Assembly: GCA_947479455.1 (NCBI GenBank)
Contig: CANJZE010000018.1
Location: 1 to 64,000, forward strand
DNA: 64,000 nucleotides
Source: Bacteroidota bacterium
Lineage (GTDB): Bacteria; Bacteroidota; Bacteroidia; Chitinophagales; LD1
Direction of reading: 5' to 3'
Shown here: in pieces, positions 25,182-33,955 of the stretch
Numbering within the stretch: the first letter of the stretch is position 1
Layout of the letters: every line of letters starts with the position of its first letter
Made by a program: the position numbers and the translations under genes
The notes under the pieces: generated by a model
The model's input: the letters and a program-made list of their open reading frames with translations, nothing else
Told to the model about the DNA's origin: nothing
Database searches by the model: none

Positions 25182-26586
25182 ACAATTTCAAACTTAAACT
25201 TCCGCCACTCACAATATCAAATTCTTTATCTACACTGGTGTGGATTGTGCGGGCGTTTTTAGAGCGATAGACTAAACGGTATTTACCGGGTTGCAGCGCA
25301 AGAGTTTCTTGCTTGTCTTTCAAATGCAGTTCGTAGATTTTTTTCATGGCTCCTTTTTCTACAATAAAAATTCCGCCATAGGCCTCAAAACCTTTGTTGA
25401 TGGTAAGAATTCCCGGTGTAGGAATCTGCACATCAGTCGTTTTGCTTTGGTCAATCTTTACATTCTTCACTGTCAATCGTGGAAGGGTAAGCACTTCCAA
25501 TTCATAATTGCCACACAAATATTTTTCTTTTGAATTAATGCGCTGAACATTCAGTGTTTCACTTTTGCCCTGCAAATGTACGATGCATTTAATACGGTCT
25601 GTTGCATGAACTTGTGAAGTTGTTCCTTGCAAACTAAAATTCAAAAACCCTTGTGGCGCGTTGAGCGAAACTATGTTGTGCGTGTTTTTTCGCAGTATAA
25701 TACTGTCCTTGAAAATTGGTGGAATGGTATGCACTTGTAAACGATATTGAAAAGTATGTGAAACAGAAATGGTGTCGGGTAAACCGCGCGCGTTGAGCGT
25801 GTGATAGAAATTGTATTTGGGTTCATTCGAAGCAATTTCATAGAAGGTCATGTTCACGGCACTCTCTGTTGGTTTGCCGTTGGCATCGTTCAGGTTTATT
25901 TGCAACGTAGTTTTAGCAATAGATTCTAATACTGCGGTATTTAATGCATTTGTAAATTCTGCGCGGTTACTGGTGTTGAAGAGTTGCCCCATACAATTCA
26001 TTTTAGAAAAAATGTTTGACTGCAAACCCATGCCAATAATAAACGGACGAAGAATAACATTGTGTTGTTGCAGAATTACACCAATAGAACACGGGTCACG
26101 GTCGCAAGCATCTTCTCCATCGGTAATAATGATGAGAATGTTTTTTGTGCCGTCATCACCAAAATCAAGTGCTGCTTTTTCAATTGAATAAACTAATGGG
26201 GTTATACCTTTGGGTCGCAGCTCTTCCAGTTTTCTCCGAAACCTGGAAACATTATTGGTATCAAACGGAATGGCTAATCTTGAGTCCCTGCAATTTTTGT
26301 CGGGCTCGGGATACAAATCGCCAAACACGCGTAACCCCATTTCTATGTTCGGAAGTTTAGAAACACTGTCGGCAATTTCCAATAGTGATGAAGTGGCCAC
26401 ATTCCATTTTGTTCCGCCTTTCCATTCGCTTTTCATACTTAACGAGGCATCGAGAAGGAAGAGAATTCGCGTTTTGTCTTGGCAAAAACCGACCATAGAC
26501 CATAGGCCACAGACCATGGCAATACAAAACACACGGAGTGTATTTTCATTGGTCAATCGTCTATTGTCAATCGTCATCGCTCTCAT
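25180..26586 (-). CDS. Secreted von Willebrand factor A domain protein (paralogue 1)
   Basis: 468 residues. An N-terminal signal peptide ends near GFCQ (residue ~36) and is encoded by period-7 arrays. The VWA domain follows directly: RILFLLDASLSMKSEW supplies the MIDAS DxSxS, GITPLVYSIEKA the MIDAS Thr, and IIITDGEDACDRDPC the MIDAS Asp. After ~residue 230 come beta-rich domains of unknown type. The neighbouring upstream gene encodes a paralogue of the same length and layout, and the two overlap by 4 bases (ATGA), so they are translationally coupled. Metal-dependent ligand binding outside the cytoplasm is likely; the ligand is unknown. Confidence 0.85.
   Translation of the reverse strand: MRAMTIDNRRLTNENTLRVFCIAMVCGLWSMVGFCQDKTRILFLLDASLSMKSEWKGGTKWNVATSSLLEIADSVSKLPNIEMGLRVFGDLYPEPDKNCRDSRLAIPFDTNNVSRFRRKLEELRPKGITPLVYSIEKAALDFGDDGTKNILIIITDGEDACDRDPCSIGVILQQHNVILRPFIIGMGLQSNIFSKMNCMGQLFNTSNRAEFTNALNTAVLESIAKTTLQINLNDANGKPTESAVNMTFYEIASNEPKYNFYHTLNARGLPDTISVSHTFQYRLQVHTIPPIFKDSIILRKNTHNIVSLNAPQGFLNFSLQGTTSQVHATDRIKCIVHLQGKSETLNVQRINSKEKYLCGNYELEVLTLPRLTVKNVKIDQSKTTDVQIPTPGILTINKGFEAYGGIFIVEKGAMKKIYELHLKDKQETLALQPGKYRLVYRSKNARTIHTSVDKEFDIVSGGSLSLKL
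26491..26580 (-). repeat. Two period-7 arrays encoding the paralogue 1 signal peptide
   Basis: On the plus strand, 26491-26518 reads GACCATA, GACCATA, GGCCACA, GACCATG (four units). 26546-26580 reads TCATTGG, TCAATCG, TCTATTG, TCAATCG, TCATCGC (five units). A 27-base spacer lies between. The second array abuts the start codon, and the first encodes the hydrophobic core. Confidence 0.75.
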
Positions 26587-28010
26587 TTCACTAAATTTAA
26601 AACTACGACATCGCCTTCAACCACTACAAATTTTTGTGTGCGTGTTGATTCGCTATCGTAATTGTTCATAGGCTTATAAACCAGCCAATAATTTCCGGGT
26701 TGAAGTTTTTTGTTTTCGGTCTTTGTTTTCATTTCCCATCGGTCAATTGTTTGCAGGCGTTGGTTTTTCCATTGGTAAATACTAGCCATTAAATTTTCTT
26801 CTGCCATTAAAGAAAGCGTGCCGTAAAACTTCAACACTACTTTTGTTTCGTTCATGGCAAGCACCATCGTATCAGGATTAATTTCCGGATTGGTGAGAAT
26901 TTCCAATTCGTAGTTTCCTTGTAAATAATTTTCAGGAGCGTTCAAATCCTGCACATCTAAAATTTCGCGCTTCTCATTTTTTGCGCGTACCACAATTTGC
27001 GCATCGTTGTTTGCATAGTTCGCCTGCAGGCATTCTACATTCAGTTTTCCCGCAGGAACATCTATTGCAATGATGTTGTGCTTGCCCGCAGTCAATTCAA
27101 TATTGTCTTTGCGAATACTAGGAACAGTGTGCAATTCCAAATCGTAAATACCAACCGGGTCCAGAAAAAGCGTATCGGGATTTCCCTTTTCATTGAGCGT
27201 ATGAACAAAGTTGTATAGAATTTTTCGGCTGGCATGGTCGTACAGTGTAAATGGAATATTAGTAACTGTTGGATTTCCATTTTGGTCAAGTAGGTTTACT
27301 TGTGAGGTAGTAGTATTGAGCGTTTGTTTAATAATAACGCCCACAGTATTGTAAAGGGCAGCTTCATCTTTTGTGTCGAGCACGGTTCCAATGCAACTCA
27401 ATTGCTTCACAAAATTTTCTCCGCCATTCATACCTACAATAAACGGGCGAAGTGAAACTCTTTTGTCTAGTAATTTTTGCGAAGCCGAACATGGATTTCC
27501 ATCGCAGTTTTCGTTGCCATCAGTAATAATTAAAATGGAGTTCAGGCTTTTTTCATCGGGCGGAAAGTCGTTTGCCGCTTGTGCAAGCGAATAAGCAATG
27601 GGAGTCATTCCTTGCGGAGATATTTTTTCGAGTGCTGCTTTTATTTTTTCGGCATTACCCTTTGCAAACGGAACAAGAAGTTTACTGTCTTTACAATTTC
27701 TTTCGGTTTTTGAAAACTGATAACCGAAAGCGCGCACCGCAAATTCCACATTCGGATTTTTCTTTTCTACCGAATCAATGATTTTGAAAAGAAGTTCTTT
27801 CGCTGTTTCAAACTTTGTTTTCTCGCCCCATTTTTCTTTCATGCTTCCTGAAACATCGAGCACAAATAAAACGCGGTTGATGTTGGGTTTATAGACTTGG
27901 GTTTGCTGAGAAAGTAGTGAGTAGTGAGTAGTGAGTAGTGAGATGAATGCAAGTAGCCGAATCCCTTTCGGATTGAAAATTGAAAATTGAAAATTGAAGA
28001 TTGAATACAT
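26583..28010 (-). CDS. Secreted von Willebrand factor A domain protein (paralogue 2)
   Basis: 475 residues, paralogous to the downstream gene over its whole length. The signal peptide (cleavage region near LLSQQ, residue ~36) is encoded by two period-7 arrays. The MIDAS is intact: RVLFVLDVSGSMKE, GMTPIAYSLAQA and ILIITDGNENCDG. A conserved Cys pair (NCDGNPC) follows, and ~240 residues of beta-rich sequence with LQGNYELEILTNP complete it. It starts at the only ATG ahead of the VWA domain. It is probably the first gene of an operon with paralogue 1. Confidence 0.85.
   Translation of the reverse strand: MYSIFNFQFSIFNPKGIRLLAFISLLTTHYSLLSQQTQVYKPNINRVLFVLDVSGSMKEKWGEKTKFETAKELLFKIIDSVEKKNPNVEFAVRAFGYQFSKTERNCKDSKLLVPFAKGNAEKIKAALEKISPQGMTPIAYSLAQAANDFPPDEKSLNSILIITDGNENCDGNPCSASQKLLDKRVSLRPFIVGMNGGENFVKQLSCIGTVLDTKDEAALYNTVGVIIKQTLNTTTSQVNLLDQNGNPTVTNIPFTLYDHASRKILYNFVHTLNEKGNPDTLFLDPVGIYDLELHTVPSIRKDNIELTAGKHNIIAIDVPAGKLNVECLQANYANNDAQIVVRAKNEKREILDVQDLNAPENYLQGNYELEILTNPEINPDTMVLAMNETKVVLKFYGTLSLMAEENLMASIYQWKNQRLQTIDRWEMKTKTENKKLQPGNYWLVYKPMNNYDSESTRTQKFVVVEGDVVVLNLVK
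27913..28006 (-). repeat. Two period-7 arrays encoding the paralogue 2 signal peptide
   Basis: On the plus strand, 27913-27940 is four perfect AGTAGTG units. 27972-28006 is ATTGAAA three times, then ATTGAAG and ATTGAAT. A 31-base spacer lies between. The layout (five units beside the start codon, spacer, four units) matches paralogue 1 although the unit sequences are unrelated. Confidence 0.85.
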
Positions 28011-28087
28011 GGCTTGTTTCTGAACGGAAAGTAAAAGGGTTTATTTCAACTGCATCTCATCATTTGCACAACTTATAGTATTATCGT

Positions 28088-29722
28088 ATGATGACTGTCT
28101 ACAAAAAAACAGCTGTTGCACTTGGATCAGCGGCAATACTTTTTGCCTGTTCTGCTTTTTTGTTGCGAACCAACGCCAGCGATAAATTCAAAATTTATTT
28201 CGATGAAAAACTAATTGCCGGCAAAAAGAAATTTCTCGAAGAAAAAGTCAACGACCTTTCCCAACACAACCGCCCGAACGTTATTTTAATTCTTGCCGAT
28301 GATTTGGGGCAAACCGATATTTCGCTCTACGGAAACAAATTGGTTTCTACTCCAAACTTGGACGCCATTGGAAAAGAAGGTGCCACATTTATGGAAGGTT
28401 ATATTTCTTCTCCTGTCTGTTCACCATCACGTGCAGGAATTTTAACCGGAAGATATCAGCAGCGGTTTGGTCACGAGTTTCAACCGAATCACCGGTATCT
28501 AAAGAACATGCTGGAGTACTTTGGTTTTAAAACTTTACCTAGGTTTCGTCCGCTTACTCCGCTTAAATCAAAAGAAGTTCCTGCCACCGAAGACAGATTA
28601 CGACAAGGACTTCCGCCTTCTGAAATTACGTTGGCGGAATTGCTGAAGAAGTATGATTACTCCACCGCTATCATTGGCAAATGGCATTTGGGCGCAGCTG
28701 ATTTTGCACAACCATGCGCGCGTGGTTTCGATTACCAATATGGTTTTTATGAAGCGTTTACCATGTATGCCGATGAGCGGGATACCAATGTAGTTAGCAA
28801 GCGTGTGAAAGAAGACTATATGGATGTTCACGAATGGAAAACGGCTGTGGGGCGAACGGGCAACTGTGCCATTTTGCGTAATTGCAACGAGTGTGCGCAG
28901 GAAGAGAAATACCTAACCGATAAATTGACTGACGAAGCCATTTCATTTGTAGATAAAAACGCGCGCAATCCTTTCTTCTTGTATTTGCCTTACAACTCAC
29001 CACATGCACCTTTGCAGGTTCCTAAAAAATATTACGCGCAGTTTGCGCACATCAAAGACCCGGTGAAACGCATTTATGCCGCCATGATTAAAAACTTGGA
29101 TGACCAAGTTGGTCGGTTACTTCATCATGTAGATAGTTTAGGCATGAGCGAAAACACCATCGTTGTTTTTTTGAGCGATAACGGTGGTGCGGTTTACAAC
29201 GGAACCACCGATAACGCACCATACCGCGGTGGTAAACTCACGAATTTTGAAGGCGGAATAAAAATTCCTTTTATGATGAAGTGGAAAGGAAAAATAAATG
29301 CGGGAACTGTTTTTAAGGAGCCGGTTATTTCGCTCGATATTTTTGCAACCGTGGCTTCGATAATTGGAATTGATTTACCTGCCGATAGAAAATTTGACGG
29401 GGTGAATTTGATTCCTTATGCCAACCAAGAAAAAAAATCTGCCCCGCACGAAGAACTTTTTTGGCGAAGCGATTTTAATAAGGCTGTGCGCAAAGGCGAT
29501 TGGAAGTTGATTGTGAATGAATTTGACAATGTCAATCGGTTATACAATCTGAAAACCGATAGCACCGAACAACATAATCTCTATTCTACAAAACCCGAAG
29601 TAGCTAATGAACTTTTAAAAAATTTAGATGATTGGGAAAACGAATTGATAAAACCGCTTTGGCCTCGTGTGGTTAATTACGTTTATAAAGATGATGAAGG
29701 GAAGTATGTCTTTGCGTTTTGA
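28088..29722 (+). CDS. Sulfatase (arylsulfatase family)
   Basis: 544 residues. An N-terminal hydrophobic segment with a Cys (AAILFACSAF) suggests export, possibly as a lipoprotein. Catalytic signature: VCSPSRAG with Cys111 as the residue converted to formylglycine. Metal-binding residues include the Asp pair in ILADDLG and a DNGG site near VFLSDNGGAV. GKWHLG is also typical. It hydrolyses sulfate esters, usually of polysaccharides or glycans. A radical-SAM or other maturase is needed for the Cys but is not in the window. It stands alone on the plus strand, opposite the VWA genes, and ends in a strong terminator. Confidence 0.92.
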   Translation: MMTVYKKTAVALGSAAILFACSAFLLRTNASDKFKIYFDEKLIAGKKKFLEEKVNDLSQHNRPNVILILADDLGQTDISLYGNKLVSTPNLDAIGKEGATFMEGYISSPVCSPSRAGILTGRYQQRFGHEFQPNHRYLKNMLEYFGFKTLPRFRPLTPLKSKEVPATEDRLRQGLPPSEITLAELLKKYDYSTAIIGKWHLGAADFAQPCARGFDYQYGFYEAFTMYADERDTNVVSKRVKEDYMDVHEWKTAVGRTGNCAILRNCNECAQEEKYLTDKLTDEAISFVDKNARNPFFLYLPYNSPHAPLQVPKKYYAQFAHIKDPVKRIYAAMIKNLDDQVGRLLHHVDSLGMSENTIVVFLSDNGGAVYNGTTDNAPYRGGKLTNFEGGIKIPFMMKWKGKINAGTVFKEPVISLDIFATVASIIGIDLPADRKFDGVNLIPYANQEKKSAPHEELFWRSDFNKAVRKGDWKLIVNEFDNVNRLYNLKTDSTEQHNLYSTKPEVANELLKNLDDWENELIKPLWPRVVNYVYKDDEGKYVFAF

Positions 29723-29730
29723 GGAAACAA

Positions 29731-29765
29731 AAAAGCGCGAAGAGAAAACCCTTCGCGCTTTTTTT
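29731..29765 (+). terminator. Intrinsic terminator of the sulfatase gene
   Basis: A perfect 10-bp stem AAGCGCGAAG / CTTCGCGCTT (29733-29742, 29751-29760) followed by a T-run, 9 bases after the sulfatase stop. Flanking A and T runs make it potentially bidirectional, serving hicB as well. Confidence 0.85.
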
Positions 29766-29787
29766 ATGCGTTGACATCAGATAAAAT

Positions 29788-30051
29788 CTATGCGGCAATC
29801 AATGTTTGAATATCCAATTCTGTAAAATAGGAGCCCTCTTCACAAACCAATTCACCGCTATCTAAATGATAGCGCAGTCCTTTTGCTTGAGGTATTTCGT
29901 CAAGCGATTCTAAATGAAATTCAAGAGCCGATTTCATTTCTGAAATAGTCTCCTCTACAGTAGTACCTGTAGCCACACAACCCAACACATCGGGGCTAAA
30001 GGCTGCGAAGTTGTTGGGTGCTTTTTCTATGATGACTAAATATTTTTGCAT
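29788..30051 (-). CDS. hicB: HicB-family antitoxin
   Basis: 87 residues. YLVIIEKAPNNFAAFSPDVLGCVATG followed by VEETISEMKSALEFHLE is the HicB partial RNase H-like fold. No C-terminal DNA-binding domain is apparent in the short remainder. It neutralises the HicA toxin encoded 42 bases upstream. Confidence 0.85.
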   Translation of the reverse strand: MQKYLVIIEKAPNNFAAFSPDVLGCVATGTTVEETISEMKSALEFHLESLDEIPQAKGLRYHLDSGELVCEEGSYFTELDIQTLIAA

Positions 30052-30093
30052 AGCTTTTATTTTTAAAAGTAGAGATTATTTTTTAAAACAGAA

Positions 30094-30279
30094 CTACTTT
30101 AGTCCCGCCTGTTTCAGAATCGAGTTTTGTGTCCCTTTAGGTAAATCGTCACTCTGTTTTCCTGCTACGGTTACCGTTCCCTTTTTAGTAGCGTGTTTGA
30201 ATTGCCTATGACTTCCTTTTTGTCTATCGAAAAACCAACCGTTTTGTTCGATAAGTTCAATGATTTCTTTGACTTTCAT
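30094..30279 (-). CDS. hicA: HicA-family mRNA interferase toxin
   Basis: 61 residues from the ATG at 30279; the longer frame to 30372 runs into the transketolase gene and is rejected. The double-stranded RNA-binding-like HicA fold is recognisable: VKEIIELIEQNGWFFDRQKG, then SHRQF with the catalytic His24, and TVTVAGKQSDDLPKGTQNSI. It cleaves mRNA when free of HicB. It begins 14 bases after the stop of the N-terminal transketolase subunit and may be cotranscribed with it. Confidence 0.88.
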   Translation of the reverse strand: MKVKEIIELIEQNGWFFDRQKGSHRQFKHATKKGTVTVAGKQSDDLPKGTQNSILKQAGLK

Positions 30280-30293
30280 TTGGCACGATGTTT

Positions 30294-31139
30294 TTAATAA
30301 TCTCCCAACGTTTCTTCCAACTGCCCTAAGGCTATTGCAAGTTGCGCATCGTTTGGTGCTACACCATGCCATTTATGCCCGCCCTGCATAAAGTCAACTC
30401 CGTAACCCATGAGTGTATGCATGATAATGAAAACGGGTTTGCCTTTTCCGGTACGTGATTTTGCTTCCTTCAACGCAGCAAGTACTCGTTCAATATTATT
30501 GCCTTCGCGCACTTCCAGCACATCCCAACCAAACGATTCAATTTTCAATTTCAAATCTCCGTGCGCTAACACATCATCGCAACTACCGTCAATTTGCGCG
30601 TTGTTATAATCAATGGTGCAAATCAGATTATCAACTTTGTTGTGCGGAGCAAACATTAGGGCTTCCCAAATTTGCCCTTCCTGAAATTCGCCATCACCAT
30701 GTAGCGAGTAAACGAGCGAAGAATCTTTATTCAGTTTTTTTGTAAGAGCAGTACCAATAGCCATACTCATTCCCTGGCCCAGCGAACCCGAAGCTGCGCG
30801 AATGCCTGGAAGGTGTTCGTGTGTAGTCGGGTGTCCTTGCAACCGAGAATCCAGTTTTCTGAAAGTAGCCAGCTCTTTTTTATCGAAGTAGCCCGCATGT
30901 GCCAGCACACTGTACCAAACCGGGCTGATGTGTCCGTTGCTCAGGAAAAAAACATCTTCGTCCTTCGCATCCATCGAAAAATTTTTGTTGTGCTTGAGCA
31001 CATCAAAGTACAAAGCCACAAAAAATTCGGTACAACCCATAGAGCCACCCGGGTGCCCCGAACTAACCGCATGAACCATGCGAACAATATCTCTGCGAAC
31101 CTGAGAAGTGATGCGTTTCATTTCTTCGATAGAAGCCAT
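30294..31139 (-). CDS. Transketolase, N-terminal subunit
   Basis: 281 residues, comprising the thiamine diphosphate-binding domain. SSGHPGGSMG, ASGSLGQGMSMAIG and the GDGEFQEGQ...DYNN motif (Mg/diphosphate binding) are visible. It forms the active enzyme with the 318-residue C-terminal subunit encoded at 23998-24954. In related genomes these two genes are usually neighbours; here sulfatase, VWA and toxin-antitoxin genes lie between them. Confidence 0.93.
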   Translation of the reverse strand: MASIEEMKRITSQVRRDIVRMVHAVSSGHPGGSMGCTEFFVALYFDVLKHNKNFSMDAKDEDVFFLSNGHISPVWYSVLAHAGYFDKKELATFRKLDSRLQGHPTTHEHLPGIRAASGSLGQGMSMAIGTALTKKLNKDSSLVYSLHGDGEFQEGQIWEALMFAPHNKVDNLICTIDYNNAQIDGSCDDVLAHGDLKLKIESFGWDVLEVREGNNIERVLAALKEAKSRTGKGKPVFIIMHTLMGYGVDFMQGGHKWHGVAPNDAQLAIALGQLEETLGDY

Positions 31140-31213
31140 AAGGAATATTTTTCGTGAAAATAAATTCAGAAAATGTGCAGGCAGAAAATCTTTCTAACAA
31201 TGTGGGGAAAGAG

Positions 31214-31294
31214 GGATGAATGGAATGATGGATAATTGGATGGGTGAAAAAGACAAACTGTTTTTCATCCATCATTCCATTCATCCATTATTCC
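31214..31294. repeat. Inverted pair of period-8 arrays
   Basis: Left arm (31214-31245) units are GGATGAAT, GGAATGAT, GGATAATT, GGATGGGT. Right arm (31263-31294) units are TTTCATCC, ATCATTCC, ATTCATCC, ATTATTCC. Within them a 20-bp perfect inverted repeat pairs 31214-31233 with 31267-31286. They fill the spacer between two minus-strand genes (213 bases). Confidence 0.75.
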
Positions 31295-31352
31295 TGCGGG
31301 GTATTAAATACGGAAAAATAGAGGTGGTTGAAAAATTTTCGAAACCAGAGTG

Positions 31353-31808
31353 TTAGTCCCTCAACCGGTCAACGCTCTTGAGCAACGCTTCGTCTTTGCG
31401 TATGTAAATGAACGCAAGAATTTGCAACACTATTGCTATGAGAGTGAGAATATTCCAGGGAGTAAGAATCACATCGCCCATGAAAATTTTTGTTTGATAC
31501 TTGAAATAGACAAAGCCCTCGGCACTTATTATAAACAAAATAGAAAACCAACAAAACAACATTTGTGCACTGCGTTTTTTAAACAGAAAAATATTGATGA
31601 GTGTAAGTCCTATTGCGCTGCCAGTGAAAATGGCTGTAAAAAAATAAATGTAAGGTTGCTCTTGAAACATTAACGTGTGGCCAATGTTCCAACCGGGAAT
31701 CATATCCTTAAAATTGGTGCCCTCCAAACCATATTCTGGTAACCACAAAAACAAACTAAGACAAACAATTGAAAGCAAAAGAAAGACAGTTTGAATTCTT
31801 TGAATCAT
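31353..31808 (-). CDS. DUF4293 family membrane protein
   Basis: 151 residues from the ATG at 31808 (MIQRIQTVFLLLS, the usual family start). Four transmembrane segments are visible at about residues 8-25, 50-72, 77-97 and 108-130, with a short charged tail. This matches the DUF4293 family of Bacteroidota. The function is not known. It is divergent from the thiolase gene. Confidence 0.75.
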   Translation of the reverse strand: MIQRIQTVFLLLSIVCLSLFLWLPEYGLEGTNFKDMIPGWNIGHTLMFQEQPYIYFFTAIFTGSAIGLTLINIFLFKKRSAQMLFCWFSILFIISAEGFVYFKYQTKIFMGDVILTPWNILTLIAIVLQILAFIYIRKDEALLKSVDRLRD

Positions 31809-31828
31809 AGTAGTGAGTTTTGAAAAAC

Positions 31829-31849
31829 TAAATTTGCGCGACAAACCTA
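31829..31849. promoter_or_regulatory. Possible divergent -7 boxes between the DUF4293 and thiolase genes
   Basis: TAAATTTG (plus strand, 31829-31836) and TAGGTTTG (minus strand, complement of 31842-31849) each match the Bacteroidota -7 element. Neither has a TTTG at the standard upstream spacing, so these are weak calls. Confidence 0.35.
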
Positions 31850-31862
31850 AATTTTTTCAGCA

Positions 31863-33056
31863 ATGAACGCATATGTTGTAGATGCTATCCGCACTCCTAT
31901 CGGAAAATTTAACGGAACACTCAGTTCTATTCGCCCCGATGATTTAGCAGCCTTGGTAATTAAGAAATTGATAGAGCGCAATTCTTCCTGGCTCGATGTA
32001 AAGCAAATTGAAGAAGTAATTCTTGGTGCAGCCAACCAAAGCGGAGAAGACAACCGCAACGTGGCTCGTATGGCTGCTTTGCTCGCGGGTTTACCGATTG
32101 AAGTGAGTGGAGTAACAGTGAATCGTTTGTGTGCTTCGGGTTTGCAGGCCATTGCCGATGCAAGCCGCGCCATTAAATTGGGCGATGGCGAAGTTTACAT
32201 AGCAGGCGGAACAGAAAGCATGAGCCGCGCTCCTTATGTTTTGTCGAAAGGCACAACTGCTTTTGATAGAGCACAACAAATGTTTGACACTACTATCGGA
32301 TGGCGATTCACCAATAAAAGTTTCCCTAAAGAAACTACTTACAGCATGGGCGAAACTGCCGAGAACGTGGCTAAGAAATGGAACATCAGCCGCGAAGAGC
32401 AGGATGCATTTGCTTATTCATCGCAGTTAAAATATCAACGCGCGCATGAATCCGGAAAGTTTAATGACGAAATGATTCCGATTGAAATTGATAAAGGGAA
32501 AGGCGAGAAAATGGTTTTTGAAAAAGATGAGCATCCTCGTTTAAGTTCATTGGAAGATTTAGCAAAACTGAAACCTGCTTTTACTAAGGACGGAACTGTG
32601 ACTGCCGCAAATTCATCGGGCATTAACGATGGAGCGGCAGCGACTTTAGTAGTTAGTGAAGCTGTGGTAAAACAATTCAATTTGAAACCTCTTGCACGAA
32701 TTGTATCTGTTGGCGCAGCTGGTGTTGACCCCGCCTGCATGGGGGTTGGTCCTGTGCCTGCAACCTTAAAAGCATTAGAGCGTGCCGACTTAAAAATTTC
32801 TGATTTAGGTTTGGTAGAATTAAACGAAGCCTTCGCCTCTCAATCGCTTGCATGTATTCGCGACCTCGGTTTGAATCCGGAAATTGTAAACGTAAATGGC
32901 GGAGCCATTGCCATAGGCCATCCGCTTGGATGCAGCGGTGCAAGAATTACAACCACACTTCTTCATGAAATGAAACGAAGAGATGTGAGGTATGGATTAG
33001 CAACCATGTGCATTGGAGTGGGACAGGGCTTGGCAGTAATTTACGAGAAAGTGTAA
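31863..33056 (+). CDS. Acetyl-CoA acyltransferase (thiolase II family)
   Basis: 397 residues. Catalytic residues are present: Cys90 in NRLCASGLQ, His353 in GHPLGCSG and Cys383 in MCIGVGQG. The stretch [15 protein letters not shown]...[17 protein letters not shown] is characteristic of the thiolase branch that includes 3-oxoadipyl-CoA thiolases. It could therefore act in aromatic or beta-oxidation pathways or as a general acetyl-CoA C-acyltransferase; the substrate cannot be fixed from sequence. Its stop overlaps the start of truA (TAATG). Confidence 0.9.
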   Translation: MNAYVVDAIRTPIGKFNGTLSSIRPDDLAALVIKKLIERNSSWLDVKQIEEVILGAANQSGEDNRNVARMAALLAGLPIEVSGVTVNRLCASGLQAIADASRAIKLGDGEVYIAGGTESMSRAPYVLSKGTTAFDRAQQMFDTTIGWRFTNKSFPKETTYSMGETAENVAKKWNISREEQDAFAYSSQLKYQRAHESGKFNDEMIPIEIDKGKGEKMVFEKDEHPRLSSLEDLAKLKPAFTKDGTVTAANSSGINDGAAATLVVSEAVVKQFNLKPLARIVSVGAAGVDPACMGVGPVPATLKALERADLKISDLGLVELNEAFASQSLACIRDLGLNPEIVNVNGGAIAIGHPLGCSGARITTTLLHEMKRRDVRYGLATMCIGVGQGLAVIYEKV

Positions 33057-33886
33057 TGGGCAAGACGAGATACTTTTTGCATTTGTCTTATGATGGCACT
33101 AATTATTGCGGATGGCAAGTACAGAACAACGCACCTACGGTACAACAAACCATTAACGAAGCCCTTCAAAAACTTTTAGGACATCACATTGCCAGCATGG
33201 GTTGCGGCAGAACCGATACCGGAGTTCACGCCAAAGATTTTTACATGCACTTTGATGCTGAAAAAGAAATTGAAGACAAAGTCAATTTCCTCTTTCGCTT
33301 GAATTGTGTTCTGCCCGAAGCTATTACCGTCTTCCGCATAATTGACGTTGCCGAAAAAGCGCACACCCGCTTCGATGCTACCGAGCGCACATACGAATAC
33401 TACGTTCACTTCGACAAATCATCTTTCATCAAAAAATATTCTTTCTATCAGGGCTTCTACAAAATTGATTGGGATAAAGTTTTACCCGCAACAGAATTTC
33501 TAAAATCAATTGAGGATTTTACTTCCCTTTGTTTACCAAGTGAAGATTTCAAAACAAACATCTGTTACATCAAAGAAGCTAAATGGGATATTCTTCCCTC
33601 GCAACATCTCATACTCAAACCGTTTGAATTTGCTGATACTTCCACTCCGCTTGCTTCGGGTTACCAAATGAAAAGCGGAGAAGTTTTGCGGTTTACGGTT
33701 ACATCCAATCGTTTTTTGCGAGGCATGATTCGAAAAATCGTAGGCACTGTTTTAATGGTTGGAAAAGGGAAAATCGAATTGAATGAGTTTAAAGAAGTGG
33801 TCGCCAACAAAGGAAATTTCCGCATTCATTATCTCGCTCCACCTAACGGGCTGTTTCTTTCGAAGATAAAATATCCTTACCTCTGA
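33056..33886 (+). CDS. truA: tRNA pseudouridine(38-40) synthase TruA
   Basis: 276 residues from the ATG at 33056, which overlaps the thiolase stop. The longer in-frame start at 33008 lies inside the thiolase gene and lacks conservation. It isomerises uridines 38-40 in tRNA anticodon stems. The active-site motif GRTDTGVHA contains the catalytic Asp54; HLSYDGTNYCGWQVQ at the N-terminus and FLRGMIRKIVGTVLMVG near the C-terminus are typical. Confidence 0.95.
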   Translation: MGKTRYFLHLSYDGTNYCGWQVQNNAPTVQQTINEALQKLLGHHIASMGCGRTDTGVHAKDFYMHFDAEKEIEDKVNFLFRLNCVLPEAITVFRIIDVAEKAHTRFDATERTYEYYVHFDKSSFIKKYSFYQGFYKIDWDKVLPATEFLKSIEDFTSLCLPSEDFKTNICYIKEAKWDILPSQHLILKPFEFADTSTPLASGYQMKSGEVLRFTVTSNRFLRGMIRKIVGTVLMVGKGKIELNEFKEVVANKGNFRIHYLAPPNGLFLSKIKYPYL

Positions 33887-33955
33887 TTCAAGTTTTGCGT
33901 TCAATCTCCACAGCAAAAAATGCTTTTTTATATTCGCGAACTTTAAAAAATAGGT

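Noticed and set aside
30280-30372. N-terminal extension of hicA
   Set aside because: It overlaps the end of the transketolase gene and is Cys-rich nonsense; the ATG at 30279 gives a standard 61-residue HicA.
33008-33055. Upstream start of truA
   Set aside because: It lies inside the thiolase gene in another frame; the TAATG overlap start gives the conserved N-terminus.
33894-33936. Promoter of asnS (TATATTCG at 33929)
   Set aside because: The nearest upstream TTTG is 31 bases away, so spacing does not support it.
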